DNA of 34,154 nt from Eubacteriales bacterium (GTDB lineage: Bacteria > Bacillota > Clostridia > Oscillospirales > Oscillospiraceae). Both the position numbers and the translations under genes were made by a program. Under the pieces are notes generated by a model. It was not told the origin of the DNA and did no database searches. It worked only from the letters and a program-made list of their open reading frames with translations. The stretch lies in contig JAUNND010000024.1 of NCBI GenBank assembly GCA_030531595.1, positions 1-34,154 of the forward strand, in the 5' to 3' direction. Position 1 is the first letter of the stretch, and the number at the start of each line of letters is the position of its first letter. Of the stretch, positions 7,801-13,524 are shown piece after piece.

Positions 7801-9549
7801 TGTCCCCGCAACAGTGTAATCTACAGCATTTTTGGGGATCGCGCCGTTCTTTGTCAGCTTGTACTGGATTTCTTTAATAGTGTAAGTATTTTCACCTTCA
7901 ATATAAGCACTGGAATTCTGAATCAGTTCAGGATCATTGAAATTATCAGGATCAAAGATTCTGAGTTTGACGGTCATTGTGGTGTCGTTGTTTGCAGAGC
8001 TGAGGTTGAACGCACCGCAATAAAACTCGCCGACATATTCAATGATCTGGTTATAAGTCCAGTTGCTGTTATTCATCATGGTGTTCAGCAGGGGGATTTC
8101 TACGTTTGCCGGAATTCCCCTAGGTGCAAGGAAACCGAGTCCGATTCCCCATGTTCCGTAATAGCCCACAAGACCCATGGAATCCTTTGCAACAGGCTTA
8201 TCAAAGGAGATGGTGTAGTCTGCGAACCAATTACCGTAGTCGGATTCGCCTACTTCCTCAGTAGCCGCAAACTTGTACGCGCAGTCGGGGATCTGAAGCG
8301 TGTACAGACCGCTGCCGCTGAGAGACACGCCATTGCTGAAGTCGCAAATGGGGAAGCCATCCTGTCCGACAACCTTTGCCAGTGCGGCAAGATGCTCAGG
8401 ATTTGTGAGGTCATAGGTCGTTACTTCCGCAACGGGAAGCTTCTTTGCCTCGACCTTTGCGCCGTTTTCGTAGACCTTGACACCGTCTAAATACACAGTG
8501 ATGTTATGTACATCCGATTCTGTCTTGACATCGTCAACCTGTACAAGCGGACTGAGAGCAAGACCAGTCGTACCGTCTCCATTGTCCCAACTATCTCCTG
8601 CTGCAGGGAACATAGTAGGATCACCTACTGAGCAGTTAGAAATTGAAACGTCATAGTAAAGCTGATTATTATTGCAACACGAATCTTTGACATTAAATGC
8701 TGCCTTATTCTTTACATCCGAATTGAAAGTGCATCCTGATGCAGTAATTACCCAAGAACCATTGCCTTCATTGTAGACATTGAAGAATTTTCCATGTCCA
8801 TAGAAAATGCAATCCGTAAAGGAGCATTGCTTTCCGTAAAGCCACATGCAATAATCGCCATCAGGACCATTGAAAGTGCAGCCGGTGAAGGTCATATTAC
8901 CATAAGAGAAGAACTTGCCATTCAGAATACAGTTCTTCATGGTAATATCGCCCGCGCCCTGGAAGCCATGATAGTTTACGCACCCAAAATTGAATGTTAC
9001 ATTATCAAATGTGCATCCATTAGGAACAGACGCAACACTACCTGATGTTGTATGCTCGAACACTACGCCGTCAACAGTGCCCTTAATGGTGATGTTGTTG
9101 GGAATGTTGGGCAGAGTGTAGGTGCCAGCCACAGTGATTTCAACAGTATCACCTGCATTTGCCGTTGCAACAGCAGTATTAAGCTCATCCTGTGTTGCTG
9201 CCTGACGAGTCGTGCCATCAGCCGGAGTCAGATACCGCTTCATCTCATTGGAAGCATTCACTTCTTCCTCTTCGACGGACTCTGCGACGACATCAGTCAG
9301 AGTCTCGACGACATCTGTCAGGATCATGGGATCCTCATTTAATTCGGGAACTACGGCGTTGTCTGCCACAGTCTCCTCGATAACCTCCGGAATCTCCGGA
9401 ATTACGATCTCTTCAACCTGTGCATCAAGCTGCTCTTCAACGACCTCAGCAACGTTTTCTTCCGCGAAAACCGCTGTCGGTAACAGAGAAAGAGACATCA
9501 CAACTGCAAGGAACAGGCAAAAAAATCGCTTGCTCATTTTTGTCTTCAT
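1840..9549 (-). CDS. Giant secreted right-handed beta-helix repeat protein (2569 residues)
   Basis: A type I signal peptide (MKTKMSKRFF, hydrophobic core, PTAVFA before EE at 30-31) shows export. A Glu-rich segment (about 30-100) is followed by a Cys-containing beta-helix (about 110-310) with recurring GCTF, NCIL and DCIF turns. An unrecognised domain follows (about 390-540). Two related segments at about 640-820 and 2150-2340 end in a shared DHFS/HHFS motif. Between and after them lie five modules of the type QIGDxKYxTLAEAxAA...TIxLLxD...LDLxG, beginning near residues 824, 1040, 1472, 1850 and 2345. Each is followed by Gly-Thr-rich beta-helix coils (NGTI, ITGGT). There is no LPXTG motif, no SLH or cell-wall repeat, and no C-terminal membrane helix, so surface retention is unexplained. 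The start ATG has AAGGAGG 5 nt upstream. The likely role is an adhesin or glycan-binding surface fibre; no catalytic site is evident. Confidence 0.92.
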   Translation of the reverse strand: MKTKMSKRFFCLFLAVVMSLSLLPTAVFAEENVAEVVEEQLDAQVEEIVIPEIPEVIEETVADNAVVPELNEDPMILTDVVETLTDVVAESVEEEEVNASNEMKRYLTPADGTTRQAATQDELNTAVATANAGDTVEITVAGTYTLPNIPNNITIKGTVDGVVFEHTTSGSVASVPNGCTFDNVTFNFGCVNYHGFQGAGDITMKNCILNGKFFSYGNMTFTGCTFNGPDGDYCMWLYGKQCSFTDCIFYGHGKFFNVYNEGNGSWVITASGCTFNSDVKNKAAFNVKDSCCNNNQLYYDVSISNCSVGDPTMFPAAGDSWDNGDGTTGLALSPLVQVDDVKTESDVHNITVYLDGVKVYENGAKVEAKKLPVAEVTTYDLTNPEHLAALAKVVGQDGFPICDFSNGVSLSGSGLYTLQIPDCAYKFAATEEVGESDYGNWFADYTISFDKPVAKDSMGLVGYYGTWGIGLGFLAPRGIPANVEIPLLNTMMNNSNWTYNQIIEYVGEFYCGAFNLSSANNDTTMTVKLRIFDPDNFNDPELIQNSSAYIEGENTYTIKEIQYKLTKNGAIPKNAVDYTVAGTADEGTPIPAGKFYIDSGEMVKAEEAVNVNQLTAYFTDGKSVVVVDPDDPSKETTVTTEQTSSVDDKEIPAGLNKEEVEASTSVSGVELKTTEGVVSGVQQIVNEALKTEKVEAIKAADEIKVEVDVVVTPTGYEAENTLKFDLTPVATVIAKSGDSVTATVEGIKVTNEMIDQTQNITVNIFSDFEPKTVIHIADDGEQSVYTKGQTPSGSTFVYDETAKKVTLIIHHFSNILMTAEPTVAMIGAEPYSSLAEAVAAAQSGDTIKLLQDATGDGIKINKSLTIDLNNYTYTVNGNLTGSTGTKTQAFQLLAGNNVTIKNGTITTTAEAQAKMLIQNYSNLTLDNVKLDGTNLIGTKYTLSNNNGNILFKTGTKIIAAEGGVAYDLYDWASGSTAYTGVSLTIEEDVTVTGKVEVGGDRDVLNVKVKAPETMLPEAPADYKWVDGEDGAKVLAPKTYVAQIGDDKYESLAEAIAAVPENGQTATEIKMIADETNAKGISVSGNKNFTVDFQHHTYTVNKPGAGSTNTKTQAFQLLKGSTIVFQNGTINVAAENKDYTWTGDPKGIAFVIQNYCDLTLDNMTVDGTNVSRNGGTTPRYVLSVNNGTTTIKNTTTITAANGDFAFDSYYDGNQNYTAPTVNVTGTSVINGKVEATGGIVTLGSGTTVNGQVRVGENKEGTKIKGSDLTIGTGATVNGVVAVFGVNTLNVEGTVKGYIATNGNAYNAGSIVNIKEGANIVATGDGIDVSVYIPNGTLNITGGTITGETAVYFKSTNLNITGGTIIGTGAKKEYKFDGNGCAATGDALVIDSCNYPNGIENVSISGGQFKSTHGVAVMAITKDETYEPVTKFVSGGLFSQEVDASYIVEGKACVANTDDATKADYPYTIGKAVAQIGDVKYATLAEAFAAALKQNGDYDSTTRTITLLDNVTVDQKINVSGVSDTAWKYFNPSIDLDMNGHDISTGETNDLFRIEKATLKINGTGTINLNSEYGKGEYYGIEVVGTTQNKSSGYTELEVNDYVTIKGGDTYGVAVMNNNGYANGVTVRIGEPAQGETGNVIIDTNYGVTVNGQIKNVTDFYRPDIVIGKVATVKGGLYLAGYANTVVAGKITGEDSGIAIKAGKLYINNGAEVTCTGEDTTPTAEHSSGVNASGAAIQIESNIGYAGNIMIDINNGAKVTSENGVAIYEYVASGTTESSVKSIKINGGMIGSGADKTSDFMVSEQFDKTGFISGGLFSQEVDAAYIVEGQACVVNTDDATKADYPYTIGKAVAQIIGGQKYETLQAALDAAKDNDTVTLLTSVTESVLVRPGKILTLDMAGFTLTESSDNTISSYNIDNQGTLTIIGNGFFVDADDGDNSSLIRNLGTMTIENGTFTSKYGCNVVKNDGDEKNVNGENVHTSYLTINGGTFKQETENAQYSVVNSWTDVTINGGEFIGNGVSGSTAISSGGDSGDENLGKLTITNGTFTNFDYVIKLNNGYGDCGDAMISGGKFIGKLYMADETGSFAISGGLFSSEVDAAYIVEGKACVANTDETTLAEGYLYTIGEAKTDVDPVKPIVDEKEFKEASKENIEVPVGAQEGVPAAVVDEVLSEITKNEAVTAEGATNIQSKEVEDKLQNVESLKSLLEKSEQLKITVKSVAATTEKTEVSAISAKTVTTTKATYDVEPWVTIQNGDQTETRKITNDELREAGVSLKFRLAVPASMGDVKAVQVIHYDDPVNNPSGTDLGLRQVQGISPDRYVELASDHFSEFELKVSEVQDVVAKNVGSGKVYTTLTAALKEAKDAGEDQEVQLLADISDEEYVTVKTNVTLDLAGHNISGATMMYVTGSIKDSMTTAATKGIVSADGYVLPRGGDGEKIYLPVYNGTGYQFYDLAVANAWDTNENDQFLFALQKSDTEAAEVYDALKLGRAKAVVTVTWDSQSGISGKQTFTFSDSLLIEYANAKGSKALYAKFTGLESLTNAKLQGSFEIYNETTNMISSINGALISK
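3991..4121 (-). repeat. Long direct repeat inside the giant gene, copy 1
   Basis: This 131-nt segment matches 5128-5258 with 4 differences counted by eye (about 97% identity). It encodes the linker ending one beta-helix block and starting the next (SGGLFSQEVDA, IVEGQACV, YPYTIGKAVAQI). The DNA identity is far higher than the surrounding modules show, which points to recent duplication or gene conversion. Confidence 0.9.
5128..5258 (-). repeat. Long direct repeat inside the giant gene, copy 2
   Basis: This is the partner of 3991-4121. A third, clearly diverged copy of the same linker lies at about 3170-3290, where YPYTIGKA has become YLYTIGEA. Recombination between copies 1 and 2 would remove 1137 nt, a multiple of three, so the reading frame would be kept. 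Confidence 0.9.
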
Positions 9550-9570
9550 AAAAACCTCCTTAATTAGTTT

Positions 9571-9624
9571 TTACGTTTTTTTGAAATGGGTATTTGCCGG
9601 GTATCGCCGTTTCAGCCCTGTCAC
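9571..9624 (-). CDS. Possible 17-codon upstream reading frame in the leader
   Basis: A GTG start (9624-9622) lies 5 nt after a perfect AGGAGG (9635-9630). The frame ends with TAA at 9573-9571, 21 nt before the ATG of the giant protein. The peptide is short and basic (TGLKRRYPANTHFKKT after the start). It could be a leader peptide coupling translation to the giant gene, or the AGGAGG could be a chance part of the structured leader. Only the ribosome binding site supports it. Confidence 0.3.
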   Translation of the reverse strand: MTGLKRRYPANTHFKKT

Positions 9625-9639
9625 GACCACCTCCTAATA

Positions 9640-10036
9640 CGACCGTAAACAAAATTCCCGCCGCCGCACCCCTCGGCTTAAACGGTGCTCTACGACACCA
9701 CCGGAGGGAAATCGGGCGGGTAAACGTTCGTTTACTGCCATTTTGCGATCTGTTTCGCTCTTCTCTGCACTGCATACTCAGCAGCTACGCGCCGGCTGTT
9801 GAGCATACGCCGGTTCAAAAAGCCGCACGGGTCGCCGTGCCGACAACGATCCTCCCTCCCCTTTCCGCACACCGTGCGCCGTAACTCCGCAAGGGTCATT
9901 CCCCGCACAGCACAGGCACACAACGGCAAAACAAGAGCCAAGATCTTCGTCAGCACACAATATTCGCTTTTATATCTCCGACGGGTCTTTCCGCCCCGAC
10001 GGTAAATAACACCGGCGTCCGAAAACGTCCGTGCTG
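9640..10036 (-). ncRNA. Candidate large structured leader RNA upstream of the giant protein gene
   Basis: This GC-rich block lies inside the roughly 630-nt stretch between the promoter at 10185-10212 and the giant gene. On the transcribed minus strand many nested stems can be drawn. An outer CAGCAC/GTGCTG pair joins 10036-10031 with 9956-9951. CGCAC/GTGCG sits inside CCCTT/AAGGG, and GCACGG pairs with CCGTGC. GTATGCTCA pairs with TGAGTATGC. There is a perfect palindrome GTAAACGTTCGTTTAC at 9720-9735. A three-layer stem (CCCGCC/GGCGGG, CCCTC/GAGGG, CGGTG/CACCG) spans 9657-9720. It fits no riboswitch class I know. Pairings were found by eye, so significance is unproven. Confidence 0.38.
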
Positions 10037-10184
10037 TTTACTTTATGCACAATTTTACCATTTCGTACTTTTTTCGGACTATTCGTCAGATATTCCGATA
10101 GAAAAACGGAAAATGCTAAATATTGTGAAAAGTTAACATAATTTAGTGAAAAAAATTATGCTTTTCGCCTTGTATACATCATTT

Positions 10185-10212
10185 ATTATACCTTTTCTTT
10201 CCTGAAAATCAA
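10185..10212 (-). promoter_or_regulatory. Sigma-A promoter for the giant protein operon
   Basis: On the minus strand TTGATT (10212-10207), a 16-nt spacer and a perfect TATAAT (10190-10185) lie in AT-rich DNA. Transcription from about 10178 would give a 5' leader of roughly 630 nt. The flanking stretch from 10213 to about 10300 holds no gene. Confidence 0.65.
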
Positions 10213-10342
10213 GTCCTTTTTAATGAATAATGGTAAATTTTTTCTTCTCAGCTGGCAGGAGTGGATATTATACCGTTTATTTTTCTGTTTTCCGGCGAAA
10301 CGTAGGGGACGGTTCTCAATGGCGGTAAGTTAACGTTTTCAT

Positions 10343-10421
10343 CTGTAGGGCGGGGGCTTGCTCCCGCCGGAAAGTCGGAGTTTCCGTGCGGTTACGGCGG
10401 GAGCGAGCCCCCGCCCTACAG
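10343..10421 (+). repeat. Palindromic repeat family A, copy 2 (complete)
   Basis: Arms of 25 nt at 10345-10369 (GTAGGGCGGGGGCTTGC...) and 10395-10419 are near-perfect reverse complements around a 25-nt spacer. The outer ends are TGTAGGG and CCCTACA. The same arms occur at 23794-23867 and, partly degraded, at 794-861. No reading frame lies inside, so it is MITE- or REP-like. The surrounding 10300-10499 is gene-free and also holds a lone half of family B at about 10303-10318 (GGGGACGGTTCT). Confidence 0.85.
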
Positions 10422-10448
10422 ATACGCTTTTCTTAAATTCCCGACATT

Positions 10449-10491
10449 GGGGACGGTTCCATGTGTGGCAAGCACACATGGAACCGTCCCC
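10449..10491. repeat. Palindromic repeat family B, perfect 19-bp hairpin
   Basis: The stems at 10449-10467 and 10473-10491 are perfectly complementary (GGGGACGGTTCC, then ATGTGTG) around a GCAAG loop. It starts 8 nt past the stop codon of the Wzt-like gene on the minus strand, so it forms the 3' end of that transcript. There is no U-run after it, so it is not a standard terminator. Related GGGGACGGTTC elements are at about 10303, 29947 and 30025. Confidence 0.85.
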
Positions 10492-10499
10492 TGTGTGGC

Positions 10500-11756
10500 T
10501 CATGACCACACTTCCGTATCCGGAAGGGCGATATACCCGTGGGTATTCGTGTCCCAGACCGGAAGAGACTGTATTTCCAGTTCAAAGGCGCGGGTTATAT
10601 GCGTGAGAGTAAAATGCCGCCCAAGCTCGTCTACGCGGTACAGCCCGATGCTCACATAGAACTTCCCGCCGCCAAAGTCCGACAGCGGCAGCGCAAAATC
10701 AAGCTCCCGCCGCCCCGGCTCCGACGAGACGAACGGCTTTGACCACGACGTCGCTATCGCCGCATCGCTCTGACTGCGAAAAGTCAGGCGCAGACAGAGT
10801 TTTTCCGTCGCCTTTCGGTCTATGACCGCCGTCAGTCGCAGTCTCAGCAGCTCCTCCGGCACATACACCGGCGTGACCTTGTCCGTCAGCACAAGACGCT
10901 CCATTATAACGCCGTTCTTCCCCGCGTCCTTGCCGCTCAGGTCGATGTCCACAGGGTCGCCGTCAAGATTGTAGTTCATATAGACCGATATCGCCTGCTC
11001 CACATCGCCGTCATAGATCACCCGACCCTGATTGAGCACGATGCAGCGGTCACACAGGCGGCGGATCGTGTCCATATTGTGGCTGACATACAAAACCGTC
11101 TTGCCCTCGGTATCTGCCGCCTCGCGCATTTTGTCAAGACACTTGCGCTGAAACGCCATGTCTCCTACCGCGAGGACTTCATCCATCACAAGGATCTCGC
11201 TGTCCAGAAAAGCCGCCACCGCAAACGCAAGCTTTACATACATCCCCGAGGAATACCGCTTCACCGGCGTGTCGATAAACTCCGCGATCTCCGAGAACTC
11301 TATGATCTTATCGAGCTTCGAGTCGATCTCCGAGCGCGACATACCGAGAATAGCGCCGTTCATATAGATATTTTCGCGCCCCGTCAGCTCACGGTGAAAT
11401 CCCGTGCCGATCTCCAGAAGGGAGCTTATGCGTCCCGTAATGTCGATCTCGCCCTCCGTCGGCGCAGTTATGCGGCTCAAAAGCTTCAAAAGCGTCGATT
11501 TTCCCGCTCCGTTGCAGCCGATGATGCCCACACGTTCACCGGCAAAGATCGTCACGTCAATGCCGTTGAGCGCCCAGAACTCCTGCCCGACACGGCTCAC
11601 ATCCGCGCCGATACGGATGTTCGGGTCTTCCCTGCCGCGCCTTTTCGCCCACCGGCTCTGCAGCTCCGCACGAAGCGTCGTCCCGCCGATCACGCCGAGA
11701 CGGTACCGCTTCTTCACGCCCTTTATTCTGATGGCAATCTCTCTCTGTTCGTCCAT
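10500..11756 (-). CDS. Polysaccharide/teichoic acid ABC exporter ATP-binding protein (Wzt/TagH type)
   Basis: The protein (418 residues) is the ATPase of an ABC-2 glycan exporter, acting at the inner face of the membrane. It has an N-terminal segment typical of Wzt/TagH (VKKRYRLG), Walker A GCNGAGKST (80-88), signature YSSGM (168-172), Walker B ILVMDE (188-193) and the switch motif SHNMD. The last ~160 residues form a beta-rich domain resembling Wzt C-terminal domains, which in some O-antigen systems read a terminal glycan modification. Its start is 10 nt downstream of the permease stop, so the two are an operon. No glycosyltransferases are in the window, so the exported glycan is unknown. 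The gene ends 8 nt from a family B hairpin. Confidence 0.92.
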   Translation of the reverse strand: MDEQREIAIRIKGVKKRYRLGVIGGTTLRAELQSRWAKRRGREDPNIRIGADVSRVGQEFWALNGIDVTIFAGERVGIIGCNGAGKSTLLKLLSRITAPTEGEIDITGRISSLLEIGTGFHRELTGRENIYMNGAILGMSRSEIDSKLDKIIEFSEIAEFIDTPVKRYSSGMYVKLAFAVAAFLDSEILVMDEVLAVGDMAFQRKCLDKMREAADTEGKTVLYVSHNMDTIRRLCDRCIVLNQGRVIYDGDVEQAISVYMNYNLDGDPVDIDLSGKDAGKNGVIMERLVLTDKVTPVYVPEELLRLRLTAVIDRKATEKLCLRLTFRSQSDAAIATSWSKPFVSSEPGRRELDFALPLSDFGGGKFYVSIGLYRVDELGRHFTLTHITRAFELEIQSLPVWDTNTHGYIALPDTEVWS

Positions 11757-11766
11757 ACGCGCTTCC

Positions 11767-12600
11767 TCAGACCGTATCCATAAAGGTGCGCTCCACCTTG
11801 TTGAATATCATTATCCCGAAAAATACGACCGCCGCCGTAAAAACGAGCGACCACACAAGACTCCAGACGCACACGTTTCCACTCCCGAACAGCGCAAGCC
11901 GGAACAGCTCCACCGGCGCAGTGACCGGATTGAGCCAAAACAGCGTCCGCAGAGCGCCGCCGACCGAGCTCATGGGATATACTACCGGTGTCGCATACAT
12001 CCAGAGCTGAAGCCCAAAGTCCACCAGTACCGTCAGGTCGCGGTATTTCGTCGTCAGCGACGATATGATGATACCCACGCCCATGCCCATCAGCCCCAGC
12101 TCCGCGATCACCGGCAGCACCGTCAGCAGCATCGGCAGATCGGGACGCACGCTTCCTTTTAAAAGGAAGTAAATATAGAGCACCAGCACCAGCAGCATCT
12201 GGATGGCAAAGCGCACAAGCCCGCTCAGAATATCCGAGATCGGTATCACAAGGCGCGGAAAATACACCTTTCCGAAAAGATACGCGTTGTTGGTAAAGGT
12301 GACGGAGTTTTCTTTCACTCTGCCCGAGAAAAAGCCCCAGACGGCATTGCCCGCCATATAAAACAAAAGCTGCGGCACTCCCTCCGTGGACAGCTTCGCA
12401 ATGTTCCCGAAAAGAATGACATACGTGACCGACGTCAGCAGCGGATTGATCAGCAGCCACAGCGGTCCCAATATCGTCTGTTTGTAGCTGACCTGAAAGC
12501 TGCGGCGCGTAAAGAGAAATATAAGCTCCCAATACTCCCGCACCTCGGAGAGCTTGAGGTCGAACAGATCATGTTCGGCACTGATATGTGTATGTTTCAT
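11767..12600 (-). CDS. Polysaccharide/teichoic acid ABC exporter permease (Wzm/TagG type, ABC-2)
   Basis: This is a 277-residue membrane protein with the ABC-2 permease layout. It has a cytoplasmic N-terminus and an amphipathic start. WELIFLFTRRSFQVSYKQTILGPLW is split by the family-typical RRSFQVRYKQ-like loop before the first membrane helix. About six hydrophobic segments follow, including LLINPLLTSVTYVILF and LMGMGVGIIISSL. The family hallmark WLNPVTAPVELFR precedes the last helices. It pairs with the ATPase encoded directly downstream to move lipid-linked glycan across the membrane. It is transcribed from the promoter at 12638-12666, divergently from the sortase-like gene. Confidence 0.92.
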   Translation of the reverse strand: MKHTHISAEHDLFDLKLSEVREYWELIFLFTRRSFQVSYKQTILGPLWLLINPLLTSVTYVILFGNIAKLSTEGVPQLLFYMAGNAVWGFFSGRVKENSVTFTNNAYLFGKVYFPRLVIPISDILSGLVRFAIQMLLVLVLYIYFLLKGSVRPDLPMLLTVLPVIAELGLMGMGVGIIISSLTTKYRDLTVLVDFGLQLWMYATPVVYPMSSVGGALRTLFWLNPVTAPVELFRLALFGSGNVCVWSLVWSLVFTAAVVFFGIMIFNKVERTFMDTV

Positions 12601-12637
12601 ATTTCATCTCATAATTATCTCAAAAGTGTTACAATAT

Positions 12638-12666
12638 ATTATATACTACAACACCGAAATTGTAAA
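12638..12666 (-). promoter_or_regulatory. Sigma-A promoter for the glycan exporter genes
   Basis: Minus strand TTTACA (12666-12661), a 17-nt spacer and TATAAT (12643-12638). It lies 38 nt upstream of the permease start and diverges from the promoter at 12700-12728. Confidence 0.75.
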
Positions 12667-12699
12667 GAGCGTCGTTTCCTCTTTTCACTCTTTTAGCTC

Positions 12700-12728
12700 T
12701 TGAAACTTCGAAGATAAAGCGATACAAT
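12700..12728 (+). promoter_or_regulatory. Sigma-A promoter for the sortase-like gene
   Basis: Plus strand TTGAAA (12700-12705), a 17-nt spacer and TACAAT (12723-12728), about 30 nt before the TTG start at 12760. Confidence 0.7.
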
Positions 12729-12759
12729 TGATATATCATCGAAAAACAGGAGAAAATGC

Positions 12760-13443
12760 TTGAAAAGAAATCCTTTCCTTCCTATATATATAACGCTTAT
12801 ATGCTTCGGTCTGGCGGGTTTTATTCTGTTCTTTGCCGGAGTGAGGGAGTCGCTCGAGCGCCATCAGCCGCCCTCTCCCACCGTGACCGTCTCTCCCACA
12901 CCATCACCGACACCAACGCCGACACCGACGCCCACGCCCACTCCTACACCGATCCCGCCGGAGGCCGCCGCGATGCTTCTGAGGACAAAGTTTGTAGAAG
13001 CGGAGGCGTGCAGCCGCTACGGTATGTTCGGCAGGCTTGTGATACCCGAGGTCGGCATCGACGTCGCCGTTTTTAACGACGGATACGGAGAGAGTACGGA
13101 GAGCATACGCCAGAACGTGTGCGACGCGGAGGACAGCGCACTGCTGTACTATTCCCCCGAGGAGGGCATGGTCATCGCCGACCACAATACGCAGGCCTTT
13201 GCGACTCTCATAAATGTCGAACCGGGAAACAGAGCGTATATCATCACCGGTGAGAAGGTCGTCGAGCTTGAATGTACAAGGCTTACCGACGGTCACAACA
13301 ACAACCACGCCGGACTTGTGGACGGAGAGTACAACTCCATCGGCACAGACCACGACTTTGTCCTATATACCTGCATGGACGTCTGGACGAATATCCGCAT
13401 CGTCGAATTTGATACCGTCAGGGAATATCAAAACATTTTATGA
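12760..13443 (+). CDS. Sortase family protein with Pro-Thr linker
   Basis: A membrane anchor (residues about 8-27) is followed by a pure Pro-Thr repeat linker (about 38-66) that could span the wall. A compact domain of ~155 residues matches the sortase fold: GRLVIPEVGIDVAVF at the start, the catalytic His in IADHNTQAF (H142), the catalytic Cys in VLYTC (C205, the TLxTC motif) and the catalytic Arg in NIRIV (R213). All three catalytic residues are present, so a transpeptidase that cuts a sorting signal outside the cell is expected. The start is TTG at 12760 with AGGAGA 6 nt upstream; an overlapping ATG at 12756 is out of frame. The class is unclear. No protein in the window has a visible LPXTG-like signal, so the substrate is unknown. 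Confidence 0.85.
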   Translation: MKRNPFLPIYITLICFGLAGFILFFAGVRESLERHQPPSPTVTVSPTPSPTPTPTPTPTPTPTPIPPEAAAMLLRTKFVEAEACSRYGMFGRLVIPEVGIDVAVFNDGYGESTESIRQNVCDAEDSALLYYSPEEGMVIADHNTQAFATLINVEPGNRAYIITGEKVVELECTRLTDGHNNNHAGLVDGEYNSIGTDHDFVLYTCMDVWTNIRIVEFDTVREYQNIL

Positions 13444-13460
13444 ATTTATCGCTCTGAATA

Positions 13461-13489
13461 TTGCGCATAATACCTGTAAATGGTATATT
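13461..13489 (+). promoter_or_regulatory. Probable promoter for hflK-hflC
   Basis: TTGCGC (13461-13466), a 17-nt spacer and TATATT (13484-13489). Transcription would start at about 13496, which lies past the ATG at 13480 and so favours the GTG start at 13525. Confidence 0.5.
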
Positions 13490-13524
13490 CGTCTCGGAAA
13501 TATTTACAGAAAGGAACGTTTCGC

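Noticed and set aside
9732-9956. Minus-strand frame of 74 codons with a hydrophobic start in the leader
   Set aside because: GTG start without ribosome binding site, odd Arg/Cys-rich content, and it lies across the predicted stems of the leader RNA.
9970-10010. CGGAAAGACCC in the leader, as in bacterial 23S rRNA
   Set aside because: The match is only about 11 nt and does not extend on either side, so chance is likelier than an rRNA fragment.
9640-10036. Known riboswitch (c-di-GMP, cobalamin) or group II intron in the leader
   Set aside because: I found neither the conserved c-di-GMP GCAAAGCC core, a cobalamin box, nor an intron domain V.
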